Positions 1 to 10,406 of a DNA stretch of 64,000 nt are shown piece by piece. The notes beneath the pieces are model-generated. The model ran no database searches. It was not told where the DNA came from and saw only the letters and a list, made by a program, of their open reading frames with translations. The DNA comes from Buchnera aphidicola (Cinara splendens). GTDB lineage: Bacteria; Pseudomonadota; Gammaproteobacteria; Enterobacterales; Enterobacteriaceae. Numbering within the stretch: position 1 is the first letter of the stretch; each line of letters opens with the position of its first letter. The DNA is taken from assembly GCF_900698975.1 (NCBI RefSeq), contig NZ_LR217722.1, positions 124,001 through 188,000 of the forward strand. Reading direction: 5' to 3'. Position numbers and translations under genes: made by a program.

Positions 1-1662
1 GGTAACATACATATTCCTTCTATTTCAGAAATTGAAACATATGATACAATTTTAATAATAAGTGAAGATATCACACAAACTGCATCTTTAGCGGCATTGT
101 CAGTAAGACAAGCAATTCAAGGTGTATATTCTTCTATTGCGAAAAATTATAAAATTCCAATATGGCATATTAATGCCATAAAAAATATTGCTCAACGTCA
201 GAAGAATTCATTGTTTATTATTAACGGTAGTGAAACGAAATTAGATGACATTAGTGATATTTGTTATTATGGTTCTGTACAAAAACAGTTACAATTTAGT
301 GCGTTGATATTACAGTATATTAATACTGATATAAATTCTGTAGATATTAATAATGAAAATATAAATATAAAGGCTAGTACAATTGCTAAAGCATTATGTA
401 ATTCAAAAAAACCATTGATTATTTCAGGCGCTTCGTACAATAATGTAGATTTTATTAAAATATCATTTAATATTGCTCAAGCATTACAAAAAAAAAGTTT
501 ATCGGTTGGTTTAGCTTTATTTCCTCCATCGGCTAATAGTATTGGAGTATCTTTAATTCCAAGCATTTCTTTACAAAAAATATTAAATCAAGTTTATATA
601 GAAAAAATTGATGTTTTAATTGTTTTGGAAAATAATTTATATCGATTATATGAATCAAAATATATTAATAATTTTTTAAAAAAAATTAATACAATTATTG
701 TTATTGATCATCAGCGTACTAAGATGGTGAAAAAATCTAATATTTTTCTTCCATGTACTAATTTTTTTGAAAGTTCAGGAAATATTGTTAATTATGAAGC
801 TCGTGTACAACGATTTTTTCGTACACACGATCCTAATTTTTATAATAATAAAATATGTAAATTAGACAGCTGGAGATGGATATATGCTATTCAAAACAAT
901 ATCTGTTCATTCTCTTCAATAAATTTATTTACAATTGATAAAATGATACGATTATGTGCTACATGGAATACTATTTTTAAAAGATTATCGCATTCTTCTT
1001 TACCTTCCTCATTCAGGTTGCATGGTCAAAAAATTGCGAGATCACCTATACGGTTTAGTGGTCGATCTTCTATTACAGTTGATAAAAATATACATGAACT
1101 AAAATCTCCAGAGGATGTAGATAGTATGTTTTCTTTTTCTATGGAAGGAATTCAAAAAACAGAAAATAATTTTTCTCACATTCCTTTTGCATGGTCTCCG
1201 AATTGGAATTCTAATCAATCATTATATAAATCATCTGTAGAGTTAAATAGTCAATCTAATTATTCATACGATGGTGTATTATTGTTTAAAAAATATAAAA
1301 AAAATTTTTTTTTAAATTTTTTTATTAAAAAATATTCTAAATTAGAACAAGTAAATCCATTACGTTTTAAAATTATTCCATATTATAAATTACTAGGTAG
1401 TGAAGAAATGAGTCATAATTATTTTTTAAAAATAATGAAAACAAACTTTACTTATGTTCTTCTTTGTCACAAAGATGCTGATAGAATACAAGTTGATAAC
1501 GGCGATATATTACAATTTCAAGTCAATGATCTTGTTTTTAAATTTCCTGTACAGTTATCTAAAAAAATTAGCTTATTTCATATAGGTTTACCATTAGGAT
1601 ATAAAAAATTACCAACTATTTTTTTTAAAAAATTTGCTATAAATTTAATAAAATATAATTAA
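1..1662 (+). CDS. nuoG: NADH-quinone oxidoreductase subunit G, 3' part
   Basis: C-terminal part of the large molybdopterin-fold subunit of complex I, which carries iron-sulfur clusters in the peripheral arm and passes electrons from NADH towards quinone. The frame is open from base 1, so the start and the N-terminal Fe-S cluster region lie outside the window. The visible 553 codons match E. coli NuoG throughout. Clear blocks are VRQA near the beginning, AKKPLIISG-like and VVLENDLHR-like stretches, IDHQRT, and RFSGR followed by MFSFSMEG and PFAWSPNWNS. It is the first visible gene of nuoGHIJKLMN, with nuoH 32 bases downstream on the same strand. The C-terminal half is more divergent than the other subunits. 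Identity is very secure; completeness at the 5' side cannot be judged. Confidence 0.97.
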   Translation, partial: GNIHIPSISEIETYDTILIISEDITQTASLAALSVRQAIQGVYSSIAKNYKIPIWHINAIKNIAQRQKNSLFIINGSETKLDDISDICYYGSVQKQLQFSALILQYINTDINSVDINNENINIKASTIAKALCNSKKPLIISGASYNNVDFIKISFNIAQALQKKSLSVGLALFPPSANSIGVSLIPSISLQKILNQVYIEKIDVLIVLENNLYRLYESKYINNFLKKINTIIVIDHQRTKMVKKSNIFLPCTNFFESSGNIVNYEARVQRFFRTHDPNFYNNKICKLDSWRWIYAIQNNICSFSSINLFTIDKMIRLCATWNTIFKRLSHSSLPSSFRLHGQKIARSPIRFSGRSSITVDKNIHELKSPEDVDSMFSFSMEGIQKTENNFSHIPFAWSPNWNSNQSLYKSSVELNSQSNYSYDGVLLFKKYKKNFFLNFFIKKYSKLEQVNPLRFKIIPYYKLLGSEEMSHNYFLKIMKTNFTYVLLCHKDADRIQVDNGDILQFQVNDLVFKFPVQLSKKISLFHIGLPLGYKKLPTIFFKKFAINLIKYN

Positions 1663-1694
1663 TAAAATATTTTTTTTAAATTAGACAGGATATT

Positions 1695-2633
1695 ATGAAA
1701 AATAAAATTTTTTTTGTTATTAGCTTTCTTTTATTTAGTGTTTTTGGCGCTAGTTTTTTAAGTTTAATTGAAAGAAAAGTGTTGGGTTTATTGCAAAATC
1801 GATACGGTCCTAATCGAGTTGGTTGGGGAGGATGTATGCAAATATGTGCTGATGGTATTAAATTATTGTTTAAAGAAGACTGGGTTCCTCCTTTTAGTGA
1901 CAAAATATTATTTGTTGTTGCTCCTGTTATTTCTTTTATGTCTTTTTTATGTGTGTTATCGAGTATTCCTATTACTTCGGAGTGTATGATTATTAATTTG
2001 GATATTGGTTTATTATTTTTTTTTATGATGTCATCATTATCGGTATATGGTGTTTTATTAGCTGGATGGTCTAGTAATAATAAATATGCTTTATTAGGAG
2101 CTATTAGGTCTGTGGCACAAATGTTGAGTTATGAAATATTTCTAGGTATATCTTCTTTAGGAACAGTTATGCAATGTGGATCTTTTAATTTAGTTGATAT
2201 TGTATATTCACAAAAAAGAATATGGAATATCATTCCTCAATTTTTTGGTTTTATTATGTTTTTTATAGCTTGTGTTGCTGTTTGTCACAGGCATCCTTTT
2301 GATCAACCGGAATCTGAACAAGAATTAGCTGATGGATATCATATTGAATATTCAGGAATGAAATTTGGAATGTTTTTTATTGGGGAATATATTTCTATTA
2401 TGACTGCATCTGCTTTATTGGTATGTTTATTTTTTGGTGGTTGGCTAGGGCCTTTTTTTTCTCCAATAATTTGGTTTTTATTGAAATTTTTGTTTTTTAT
2501 TTTTTTGTTTATTTTACTGAGAGCATCTTTGCCAAGACCACGATATGATCGTGTTATGATATTTGCATGGAAAATTTGTTTTCCTCTTTCTTTGCTCAAC
2601 TTAATATACACATCTTTTAAAATTTTATTATAA
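1695..2633 (+). CDS. nuoH: NADH-quinone oxidoreductase subunit H
   Basis: Membrane subunit of complex I (ND1 family) that forms the quinone-binding chamber at the junction of the two arms. It has 312 residues against 325 in E. coli. Family blocks are [21 protein letters not shown] near residue 25, [11 protein letters not shown] near residue 53, SYEIFLG near 150, and the acidic stretch [22 protein letters not shown] near 200. About eight hydrophobic helices are visible. The ATG is preceded by AGGA at a suitable distance. It lies between nuoG and nuoI in the conserved operon order. No break or motif loss is seen. Confidence 0.98.
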   Translation: MKNKIFFVISFLLFSVFGASFLSLIERKVLGLLQNRYGPNRVGWGGCMQICADGIKLLFKEDWVPPFSDKILFVVAPVISFMSFLCVLSSIPITSECMIINLDIGLLFFFMMSSLSVYGVLLAGWSSNNKYALLGAIRSVAQMLSYEIFLGISSLGTVMQCGSFNLVDIVYSQKRIWNIIPQFFGFIMFFIACVAVCHRHPFDQPESEQELADGYHIEYSGMKFGMFFIGEYISIMTASALLVCLFFGGWLGPFFSPIIWFLLKFLFFIFLFILLRASLPRPRYDRVMIFAWKICFPLSLLNLIYTSFKILL

Positions 2634-2652
2634 TTATAAGGTTGTCATATTT

Positions 2653-3198
2653 ATGAATGTAAAAAATATTTTTTTTAGTTTTTTTAGCCATATTCGTAGC
2701 ATGTTTTTAGTTTTTAAGAATATTTTTTCATTGCGTGAAACACGATTATATCCAGAACAACCATTAAATTTATCTTTACGATATCGTGGTCGTATTGTTT
2801 TAACTCGTAATCCAGATGGTTCAGAACGATGTGTTGCATGTAATTTATGTTCTGCAGTTTGTCCTGTTAATTGTATTTCTTTAAAAAAATCAGAAAATAT
2901 AGATGGTCGATGGTATTCTAAATTTTTTCGAATTAATTTATCACGTTGTATTTTTTGTGGGTTATGTGAAGAAGCATGTCCTACAACAGCTATTCAATTG
3001 ATTCCCGATATAGAATTAAGTGATTTTCAACGAAAAAAATTAATTTATGAAAAAAAAGATTTATTAATTTCAGGTACTGGAAAATTTTCTAAATATAATT
3101 TTTATTCTGTTTCAGGTGTTATGAATGAAAAAAAATCACATAATGTTGATTCAAAAAAAATATCAAATTGTGTAGATATAACTTCTTTATTACCGTAG
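2653..3198 (+). CDS. nuoI: NADH-quinone oxidoreductase subunit I (2x[4Fe-4S])
   Basis: Ferredoxin-like subunit of the complex I peripheral arm that carries clusters N6a and N6b and hands electrons towards the final cluster. It is 181 residues long, against 180 in E. coli. Both cysteine motifs are intact: [12 protein letters not shown] near residue 60 and [12 protein letters not shown] near residue 99. The short N-terminus before [10 protein letters not shown] is hydrophobic and basic, as in the family. It sits 19 bases after nuoH and 9 bases before nuoJ, so it is almost certainly co-transcribed. The last ~30 residues are poorly conserved, lysine- and serine-rich, as in relatives. Confidence 0.98.
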   Translation: MNVKNIFFSFFSHIRSMFLVFKNIFSLRETRLYPEQPLNLSLRYRGRIVLTRNPDGSERCVACNLCSAVCPVNCISLKKSENIDGRWYSKFFRINLSRCIFCGLCEEACPTTAIQLIPDIELSDFQRKKLIYEKKDLLISGTGKFSKYNFYSVSGVMNEKKSHNVDSKKISNCVDITSLLP

Positions 3199-3207
3199 GA
3201 ATTTTTT

Positions 3208-3690
3208 ATGTCTTTAGTATTTTATTTTTTAAGTTTTTTGTCTGTTTTTTTTTCTTTTTTGATTATGATTAGCATTCATCCGATTTATTCATTATTATAT
3301 TTAATTCTTTTAATATGTTCTATTGCAGGTATTTTTTTTACTTTGGGGGCTAATTTTATAGGATCTTTGTCAGTGGTGATGTATGCTGGAGCTATAATGG
3401 TATTATTTGTTTTTGTAATAATGATGATAAAAGATCATATTCAAAATATATATATAAAATTAAATTGGTCAATGTATTTTTATGAAATTTTATCTTTTTT
3501 ATGTACTATGATAATTTTTTTTATTTTATGGGTTCAAATTATTAAAGAAAAAAATAAGATTTTATCTTTTAATACAGTATTTATGAAAAATATAGGTATT
3601 TGTTTATTCAATAAATATTTTTTTTTAGTAGAATTTGTATCTTTATTTTTGTTGGCTTCACTGTTAGTGATATGTTTGTGTTTAAAATAA
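3208..3690 (+). CDS. nuoJ: NADH-quinone oxidoreductase subunit J
   Basis: Small hydrophobic subunit of the complex I membrane arm (ND6 family). It has 160 residues, shorter than the roughly 184 of E. coli, mainly through a shortened C-terminal tail. Family features are the HPIYSLLYLI-like helix, GANFIGSLSVVMYAGAIMVLFVFVIMM around residues 48-75, and a final leucine-rich helix. Five membrane segments are visible. The ATG follows an AGGA ribosome site in the 9-base gap after nuoI. The order nuoI-nuoJ-nuoK supports the call even though the overall sequence is simple and phenylalanine-rich. Confidence 0.95.
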   Translation: MSLVFYFLSFLSVFFSFLIMISIHPIYSLLYLILLICSIAGIFFTLGANFIGSLSVVMYAGAIMVLFVFVIMMIKDHIQNIYIKLNWSMYFYEILSFLCTMIIFFILWVQIIKEKNKILSFNTVFMKNIGICLFNKYFFLVEFVSLFLLASLLVICLCLK

Positions 3691-3733
3691 TTAAATTTGT
3701 GATATTTTTATGGTAAAGGAAATATATAAAACT

Positions 3734-4036
3734 ATGTTTTTATTACATCACGGAATAATTGTTTCTATATTAATTTTTGTACTTGGAATTATATCTTTAT
3801 TAAAAAACAAGAATTTAATATTTATATTAATTGGTTTAGAATTACTTACTAATTCTACATCGCTAGCAATAATGTTAGCAGGACATTATTGGAACCAAAT
3901 AGATGGTCAAATTATGTATATATTTATTATCACTGCGGCAGCTGCTGAGGTGAGCATTATATTAGCATGTTATTTAACAATATACAAAAAATATAATACA
4001 TTAGATATACTCAAGTTAAGTGAGATCAATAAATGA
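3734..4036 (+). CDS. nuoK: NADH-quinone oxidoreductase subunit K
   Basis: Three-helix membrane subunit of complex I (ND4L family) with the glutamates used in proton transfer. From the ATG at 3734 the product is 100 residues, the same as E. coli, and begins MFLLHHGI, matching the E. coli start MIPLQHGL. The conserved acidic positions appear in LIGLELLTNS and in AAAAEVSIILA. An in-frame ATG at 3710 would add eight residues but has no ribosome site, whereas AAAGGA lies about 13 bases before 3734. The 3' end overlaps nuoL by four bases, which suggests translational coupling. Confidence 0.95.
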   Translation: MFLLHHGIIVSILIFVLGIISLLKNKNLIFILIGLELLTNSTSLAIMLAGHYWNQIDGQIMYIFIITAAAAEVSIILACYLTIYKKYNTLDILKLSEINK

Positions 4037-5901
4037 ATTTAATTTATTACGTACTCTTATTTCCTCTGATTAATTGTTTGATTTTAATATTTCTACAAAA
4101 ATTTTTTTTAAAAAATTATGTTTCGATAATTAGTTTAGTTTCAATTTTTTTATCTTTATTATTTTTGGTATATATAGTATATAGTTACTGTAATTTATTT
4201 AATCAATCAAGAATTTTTTTTATTCCTTTAATACGATGGATGACAATAAATCAATATAATATTGATTTAAATCTTTTGATAGATGTATTTTCTTTGTCTA
4301 TGTTAGCTGTTGTATTAATTGTTGGTTTATGTGTGTGTAGTTTTTCCTGCTGGTATATGCAGAATTCTTCTATGTATGTAAAATATTTTATATATATGAA
4401 TTTATTTATTTTATTTATGTTGGTATTTTCGTTAACTACTAACTTAGTAACTATGTTTTGTGCTTGGGAATTAGTTAGTGTATGTTCATATTTATTGATT
4501 GGTTTTTATTCTCATCATAAAAAAAATCGATATTTTGCTATTAAATCTTTTTTAATGACTCGTTTCAGCGATATATTTTTTTTGATTTCTATTTTTTTGA
4601 TTTTTTTAAAGTTCAAAACGTTAGATTTCATAGTATTAAAATACTATATTGATGAAATTATTTTTTTGAATAACCATACAAATTATTTATTTTTAATCAC
4701 ATTTTTTTTAACTATTGCAGCAATAGGAAAGTCTGCTCAAGTACCACTGCATACGTGGTTAATAGGAGCTATGGTTGGTCCTACTCCAGCTTCTGCTTTA
4801 ATTCACGCAGCTACTATGATTGTTATGGGTGTTTATTTAATTATACGTGTGTATATTTTATTTATATGTAATTCTCATATAATGTTTTTTTTGTCTTTAA
4901 TTGGTTGTTTAACTATTATAATGTCTAGTATTTCTGCTATTTTTGAAAATAATATCAAACGTATTTTAGCGTATTCTACTATGAGTCAAATTGGTTATAT
5001 GTTTATAGCTTTGGGATCTAATAATATACATGGAGCTTTTATTCACTTGATTTGTCACGCATTCTTTAAATCTCTTTTGTTTTTGTCTGCAGGCTCTATT
5101 ATTAAATGTATCAATGGTGAGCAAAATATTATTAAAATGGGTGGTTTATATCAAAAACTACCTTTAACATATATAACTTTTTTGATAGGAATTTCATCAT
5201 TAATATCGTTACCATTTATAACTTCTAGCTCTTATAGTAAGAGTAGTATTTTATTACATTTAATTTTTCGTAAAAATCATTTTTTATTTTTATGTAGTTT
5301 AATGGGAATATTTTTGACTGCCGTTTATTCATGTAGAATGGTTTTTTTTATTTTTCATGGTATTGAAAAATCTAAATTTAAATATTTAAAAAAAAATTTT
5401 TTGCATAATTTTTCATTGTTATTATTAAGTATAGGATGTACTTCTTTAACATGGTATATAATTTCGCATTTTTTCAATAAGACATACAATTTATCATGTA
5501 TTGAGGGTTTAAATTTTTTTTATATAGAGTTTATATCTTTTATTTTTTCTGGACTGGGTTTATTAGTATCGTATATATTTTGTATACGAAAAAATTTTTA
5601 TTTTACAAATTATTACTTATGTAAGATATTTTATCCTTTCTATATATTAATTGTTAATTATTGGTTTTTTGATATTTTTTATTTTTATATATTTATACAG
5701 TCGTACTGCAATGTTTCAAATTATTTAAATAAAGTAGACTTACTATGTGTAGAAAAATTGTTTTTTAATTATATTTTTTTAATAAAAAAAAGAGTATTTA
5801 ATATTCCTTTTATGAATATTATTTACCATATTAGATGGTATATTTTTTGTTTAACTATAGTTCTATCTATGATTTTTATAATTAATAATAATTATATATA
5901 A
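4033..5901 (+). CDS. nuoL: NADH-quinone oxidoreductase subunit L
   Basis: Distal antiporter-like proton-pumping subunit of complex I (ND5 family), 622 residues against 613 in E. coli. Key charged positions are seen: the glutamate in AWELVSVCSYLL (E144 equivalent), the aspartate in TRFSDIFF (D178), the lysine in IGKSAQVPLHTW (K229), and HLICHAFFKSLLF. One departure stands out. The TAGFFSKDEIL block of E. coli reads TSSSYSKSSIL here, so the lysine of the K399-D400 pair remains but the aspartate is serine. The C-terminal region, which forms the long lateral helix, is divergent and aromatic-rich. Its start overlaps nuoK by four bases. Confidence 0.97.
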   Translation: MNLIYYVLLFPLINCLILIFLQKFFLKNYVSIISLVSIFLSLLFLVYIVYSYCNLFNQSRIFFIPLIRWMTINQYNIDLNLLIDVFSLSMLAVVLIVGLCVCSFSCWYMQNSSMYVKYFIYMNLFILFMLVFSLTTNLVTMFCAWELVSVCSYLLIGFYSHHKKNRYFAIKSFLMTRFSDIFFLISIFLIFLKFKTLDFIVLKYYIDEIIFLNNHTNYLFLITFFLTIAAIGKSAQVPLHTWLIGAMVGPTPASALIHAATMIVMGVYLIIRVYILFICNSHIMFFLSLIGCLTIIMSSISAIFENNIKRILAYSTMSQIGYMFIALGSNNIHGAFIHLICHAFFKSLLFLSAGSIIKCINGEQNIIKMGGLYQKLPLTYITFLIGISSLISLPFITSSSYSKSSILLHLIFRKNHFLFLCSLMGIFLTAVYSCRMVFFIFHGIEKSKFKYLKKNFLHNFSLLLLSIGCTSLTWYIISHFFNKTYNLSCIEGLNFFYIEFISFIFSGLGLLVSYIFCIRKNFYFTNYYLCKIFYPFYILIVNYWFFDIFYFYIFIQSYCNVSNYLNKVDLLCVEKLFFNYIFLIKKRVFNIPFMNIIYHIRWYIFCLTIVLSMIFIINNNYI

Positions 5902-5965
5902 TTTAAATATTTTTTTATTTTTTATGTGTTTATTGTATCAATTATAGTAAAGGTAATATCATTTT

Positions 5966-7432
5966 ATGATACTTTTGATTTTTTTATTAGTGCCACTTTT
6001 AGGCGCCGCGCTCACTTTGGTAACAAGTTTTATAGATAATCGAATTCCTCGTTATGTAGCTATTTCTTCTGCATTTATTTGTTTATTAACGTCTTTGTTT
6101 TGTTACTATAATTACAATGTATTTCAAGGAAATTTTTCTACAAATACATTTATGGTTATATTTTATAGATCTTGGTTTCAACAATATGGAATTTCTATTT
6201 ATTTAGCTTTAGATAAGTTATCATTATTGATGGTTTTTTTAACTTCTCTGATGGGTGTATGTTCTATATACTGTGAATGGAATACTTTTGAAAAAAAAGG
6301 AGTATGTTATTTTTTCTTATTATTAATTTTGTTAGGAATGTTCGGTGTTTTTTTATCTGTAGATATGTTTTTGTTTTTTATATTTTGGGAAATTATGTTA
6401 ATTCCCATGTATTTTTTGATTATTTCTAGAAATGATTCAGTAGTTAAGCATCATGATGTCATTCGAGCTGCTCGAAAATTTTTTATATATTCGCAAATTT
6501 CGGGTATGTGTTTTTTATGGTTTATTTTAAATATAGTTTGCATATATCACAGTCATTATGGTATTTGGACGTTTAATTATTTTATTTTAAAAAAATTACA
6601 TATGTCTTTTTACATTGAATTTTTTTTAGTATGTAGTTTGTTGTTATCTTTGATTATAAAAATACCACTTTTTCCTTTTCATAGTTGGTTACCTGATACT
6701 CAGGAATTTATTTCTACTTCAGGATCTGTAGATTTAGTAGGAATTTTATTGAAACCAGCTATATATGGATTATTGCGATTTTATTTAGTTTTTTTTCCAC
6801 ATACATCTTGTGTTTTTTCTTTTTTTTGTGTAGTTGTTGGTTTGTTTTCTATGTTTTATGGTGCTATTATGGCTTTTTCTCAAACGAATATAAAGCGATT
6901 GCTAGCGTATTCTTCTATTTCTAGTATGGGAGTTATTTTTGCAGCTTTAAATAGTAATACTGCTTTTTTACAGAATGGTGTTATTTTATATTTGTTTTCT
7001 TATGTGATTTCAATGGCTGCCTTGTTAATTATTACTGGAAAAATATTTGCCCATATTAAGACTCAAAATATTTTAAATATGCAAAGAATATGTTCGTGTA
7101 TGAATTTTATACCTGCATTTTTTTTATTTTTTTCTTTTTCTGTATTAAATATACCTCTTACAGGAAATTTTAGCGGTGAATTTTTAATGTTATTGAGTAT
7201 CTTTACATTCAATCCTTTTTTAGGCTGTTTTTTTATTTTTGGTTTGTTTTTTTCATCTGTTTATTCGCTAAGGATGATGCAGTATATATGTTATGGTTCT
7301 AAAAAATTCTTTATAGTACCAAATGAATTAAATATTTTTGATTTTATCATATTAATATTGTATACATTTTTGGTGATCTTTACAGGTTTGTTTCCTACAC
7401 TTTTTTTAAAATTTGTATATTTTATTTCATAG
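5966..7432 (+). CDS. nuoM: NADH-quinone oxidoreductase subunit M
   Basis: Middle antiporter-like proton-pumping subunit of complex I (ND4 family), 488 residues against about 509 in E. coli. The essential residues are recognisable: the glutamate in FWEIMLIPMY (E144 equivalent), the lysine in IIKIPLFPFHSWLPD (K234), the lysine in GILLKPAIYGLLRF (K265), and the glutamate in TGNFSGEFLML (E407). About fourteen membrane helices are predicted by eye. AAAGGTAA upstream serves as ribosome site. It is separated from nuoL by 64 bases and from nuoN by 50 bases. Unlike NuoL, no catalytic position is missing. Confidence 0.97.
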   Translation: MILLIFLLVPLLGAALTLVTSFIDNRIPRYVAISSAFICLLTSLFCYYNYNVFQGNFSTNTFMVIFYRSWFQQYGISIYLALDKLSLLMVFLTSLMGVCSIYCEWNTFEKKGVCYFFLLLILLGMFGVFLSVDMFLFFIFWEIMLIPMYFLIISRNDSVVKHHDVIRAARKFFIYSQISGMCFLWFILNIVCIYHSHYGIWTFNYFILKKLHMSFYIEFFLVCSLLLSLIIKIPLFPFHSWLPDTQEFISTSGSVDLVGILLKPAIYGLLRFYLVFFPHTSCVFSFFCVVVGLFSMFYGAIMAFSQTNIKRLLAYSSISSMGVIFAALNSNTAFLQNGVILYLFSYVISMAALLIITGKIFAHIKTQNILNMQRICSCMNFIPAFFLFFSFSVLNIPLTGNFSGEFLMLLSIFTFNPFLGCFFIFGLFFSSVYSLRMMQYICYGSKKFFIVPNELNIFDFIILILYTFLVIFTGLFPTLFLKFVYFIS

Positions 7433-7482
7433 TATAGTGATTTTGATAGTGCACATTATATTAATAATTAGGTAATAAAATT

Positions 7483-8943
7483 ATGATTAAATTATTTGAT
7501 ACCATTATTCCAATAATACCAATTTTATTATTAATTTTTTCTACTATAGTAGTATTTTATGTTTCTTTTTATAGAAAAAGTATATATTTAGGATGTATAA
7601 TTTCTGTAATTAGTATTTTTTGTAGTATGTTGATCATTTTATATTCAAGAATATTTATGATAGAATATGTTTCTGAATTAATTAAAATTGATAAATATTC
7701 GTATTTTTTTATTTTTATGATATTGTTATCAAGTTTATATACTTGTATTTTTGTATATCCTTGGTTATTAAATAAAAATTTTTATAAGATAGAATTTTAT
7801 TTATTTATTTTATTATCTTCTTTAGGAGGTATTTTAGTATCTATTTCATGTCATTTTGCTACTTTGTTTGTAGGAATAGAATTGTTGTTTTTTCCTATTC
7901 TTGGTATTTTGATGTTTTTTTCAAAAAATAAAAATAATTTTTTCTCTATTTTAGTATACTTAATTTTGTCAATTTTTTCGTCTACAATATTATTATTAGG
8001 ATGTTCGTTTATATACTTAATTTCAGGTAGATTATGTTTTTCTTTTTTTAAATATATGTTTATGTATTATCCTTCTATTATGTATAGTAGTATGATGTTG
8101 TATGGAATTAGTATGATTATGTTATCTATTTTTTTTAAATTATCTTTATTTCCTTTACATACTTGGTCTCCTGATATATATCAATATACTAATTCATGTT
8201 CATTACTGTATTTTTCTACTGTCACTAAGATTTCTATTCTGTCTTGTTTATTGCGTCTTTTTTATTATATTCCTTATATAGTAAAGATACAGTCACTATA
8301 TTTAGCTTTATATTGTATAGCTATTTTTTCTATTCTATTAGGAAATATAGCATCTATTTTTCAAAAACAAGTACAGAGATTAATTGGATATTTGTCTATT
8401 TCTAATTTTGGTTTAATGTTAATGTTAATGTTGACTTATCCTTATCCTGAATATACATATATGATAAAACATATTTGTATATATATTTTTGGTTATTTGT
8501 TAGGACTGATTGGTTTCTTTAGTATTAAAAGTATTATAGATTTTAATATTGTTAGTAATGATATTAATAATATTAAAAATATTTCTTTAACAGGATTATC
8601 TTTACATAATCCTCTTTTAGGAAGTGTAATGACAGTAATTTTTTTATCTTTATCCGGATTTCCTTTAACTCTAGGATTTTGGGGAAAATTTTTTGTTTTA
8701 AAACATTTATTATATAAACGTTTCTTTATAACAACTATTTTAATAATGTTAAGTAGTATAATGGGGATATATAGTTATTTAACTATAATTCATAGTTTAT
8801 ATTGCCAACCTGTTTTTGTATCTAAAAAAGTTTTTTTGGTTCATATAAATATGACTATAATTCAAAAATTTTTAATTATATTGATTGGAATAACTTTAAT
8901 AGTTTTCGGATTGTTTCCACAGATATTTTTTAAAATATTTTAA
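7483..8943 (+). CDS. nuoN: NADH-quinone oxidoreductase subunit N
   Basis: Third antiporter-like proton-pumping subunit of complex I (ND2 family), 486 residues against 485 in E. coli. Conserved charged positions are the glutamate in FVGIELLFFP (E133), the lysine in FFKLSLFPLHTWSPDIYQ (K217), the lysine in TVTKISILS (K247), and the lysine in GFWGKFFVL (K395). The sequence is otherwise heavily drifted towards I, L, F, S and Y. A short in-frame hexamer repeat near 8413-8432 gives LMLMLML in one helix. It is the last gene of the nuo operon, with a terminator about 175 bases further on. Confidence 0.96.
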   Translation: MIKLFDTIIPIIPILLLIFSTIVVFYVSFYRKSIYLGCIISVISIFCSMLIILYSRIFMIEYVSELIKIDKYSYFFIFMILLSSLYTCIFVYPWLLNKNFYKIEFYLFILLSSLGGILVSISCHFATLFVGIELLFFPILGILMFFSKNKNNFFSILVYLILSIFSSTILLLGCSFIYLISGRLCFSFFKYMFMYYPSIMYSSMMLYGISMIMLSIFFKLSLFPLHTWSPDIYQYTNSCSLLYFSTVTKISILSCLLRLFYYIPYIVKIQSLYLALYCIAIFSILLGNIASIFQKQVQRLIGYLSISNFGLMLMLMLTYPYPEYTYMIKHICIYIFGYLLGLIGFFSIKSIIDFNIVSNDINNIKNISLTGLSLHNPLLGSVMTVIFLSLSGFPLTLGFWGKFFVLKHLLYKRFFITTILIMLSSIMGIYSYLTIIHSLYCQPVFVSKKVFLVHINMTIIQKFLIILIGITLIVFGLFPQIFFKIF

Positions 8944-9117
8944 TATTATATATAGAAAAATTTTCTATTATTTTTTATTAAAAATTTTTTAAATAAATTG
9001 AAAAACATATGAAATATTTCCATGCAGATAAATTTTTATTTCAAAAAAAATACTTATATAAAATTGATTTATTTTATTAATAGAGTTTATGTATAAATTT
9101 GTTTTCTAAAATAATAT

Positions 9118-9140
9118 AATGTTGGAATTTTTCCAACATT
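9118..9140. terminator. Bidirectional terminator between nuoN and prs
   Basis: Perfect 10-bp inverted repeat, AATGTTGGAA and TTCCAACATT, with a three-base loop, followed on the plus strand by TTATTAT. It lies between the convergent nuoN and prs and is one of the few GC-containing spots in the spacer. It probably ends the nuo transcript and, read from the other side, the prs transcript. Confidence 0.75.
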
Positions 9141-9236
9141 TTATTATCATAAATAATGTAATTTACTTTAAATTTTTAAAAAAAATGTTGATATTAATAG
9201 TTAGGTACGTTTTATAAAATACTAAAAAATCATTTT

Positions 9237-10184
9237 TTAATGAATAAACATTTCTGAAATTGATTCTTCTTTATTAATTCGCTGAATAGCTTCTGCTAGT
9301 ATTGCAGATACTGTTATTATTTTTGTTTTTCTTAAATTTTTAATTTTTTTAGATATTGGAATAGTATCACATATTATAATTTTATCTATATATGAATCTA
9401 TTATATTTTGAGTAGCTAATCCCGAAAAAATAGGATGCGTAGCGTATGCATAAATATTACGCGCGCCATTTTTTTTAAGTGCTTGCGCAGCTTTACATAA
9501 AGTAACACCTGTATCTATTATATCATCAATTAAGATGCAATCTCTATTTTTTATCTGTCCAATGATATTCATTACTTGAGAAACATTTGCGTTCGGTCGA
9601 CGTTTGTCGATAATTGCCATGTCAGAATCATTCAATAATTTTGCAATAGTACGTGTTCTAATAATTCCACCAATATCTGGAGATACAAATACTGGATTTA
9701 AAAAATTAATTTTTGATAATTCTTTTAATAACAACATACTGCTTAAAATATTATCTATTGGAATATCAAAAAATCCTTGAATTTGTTCAGAATGTAAATC
9801 AATAGTAAGAATGCGATCTACTCCGACATTTGATAAAAAATCAGCAATTACTTTAGCTGTAATAGGTACTCTAGATGATCGAATTCTTCTGTCTTGTCGA
9901 GCATATCCAAAGTATGGAATTACGGCAGTTATACGTCCAGCAGATGCTCGTCTTAATGCATCTATCATGATAATTAATTCCATTACATTATCATTTGTAG
10001 GTGAACATGTTGATTGTATTAAAAAAACATCAGATCCTCTAATATTTTCGTGAATTTGTATACTTATTTCTCCATCACTAAATTTACTTACTGTAGCTTT
10101 TCCTATTGTAGTATTTAAATTATTAGCAATTTTTTTTGCTAAATATGGAACTGAATTTCCAGAAAATAATTTAATTTTTTCCAT
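9237..10184 (-). CDS. prs: Ribose-phosphate pyrophosphokinase
   Basis: Makes phosphoribosyl pyrophosphate from ribose 5-phosphate and ATP, the precursor for nucleotides, NAD, histidine and tryptophan. From the ATG at 10184 the protein has 315 residues, equal to E. coli. Signature stretches include [40 protein letters not shown] near residues 80-105, and the PRPP loop DDIIDTGVT near residue 220. The frame continues 26 codons upstream to 10262, but the ATG at 10184 is chosen because it has a good AGAGGA ribosome site and matches the family N-terminus ([10 protein letters not shown]). It is convergent with nuoN. Very strongly conserved compared with its neighbours. Confidence 0.98.
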   Translation of the reverse strand: MEKIKLFSGNSVPYLAKKIANNLNTTIGKATVSKFSDGEISIQIHENIRGSDVFLIQSTCSPTNDNVMELIIMIDALRRASAGRITAVIPYFGYARQDRRIRSSRVPITAKVIADFLSNVGVDRILTIDLHSEQIQGFFDIPIDNILSSMLLLKELSKINFLNPVFVSPDIGGIIRTRTIAKLLNDSDMAIIDKRRPNANVSQVMNIIGQIKNRDCILIDDIIDTGVTLCKAAQALKKNGARNIYAYATHPIFSGLATQNIIDSYIDKIIICDTIPISKKIKNLRKTKIITVSAILAEAIQRINKEESISEMFIH

Positions 10185-10406
10185 GTAATCCTCTAGCATA
10201 TTATATAATGAATTTTTCTTTAATATGTACAGTACATATATACATTGTATATTACAGAACATTTTAAATATTAATTTAAAAATAATTTGTTCTATTGAAT
10301 GAATTGTTCTTACAATATATCTTTAGTCATATTATAATATAATATATACATATGTTTTATATTATTTCTATATTTTTATTATGGCGTATAAAATAGGTTT
10401 ATTATC

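Noticed and set aside
1676-1903. Antisense frame opposite nuoH, and similar frames opposite gyrA, thrA, ftsZ, ilvI and others
   Set aside because: All lie opposite a strongly conserved gene and show no similarity of their own.
10185-10262. N-terminal extension of prs
   Set aside because: The 26 extra residues are hydrophobic and unlike any Prs; the ATG at 10184 has the ribosome site and gives the normal 315 residues.
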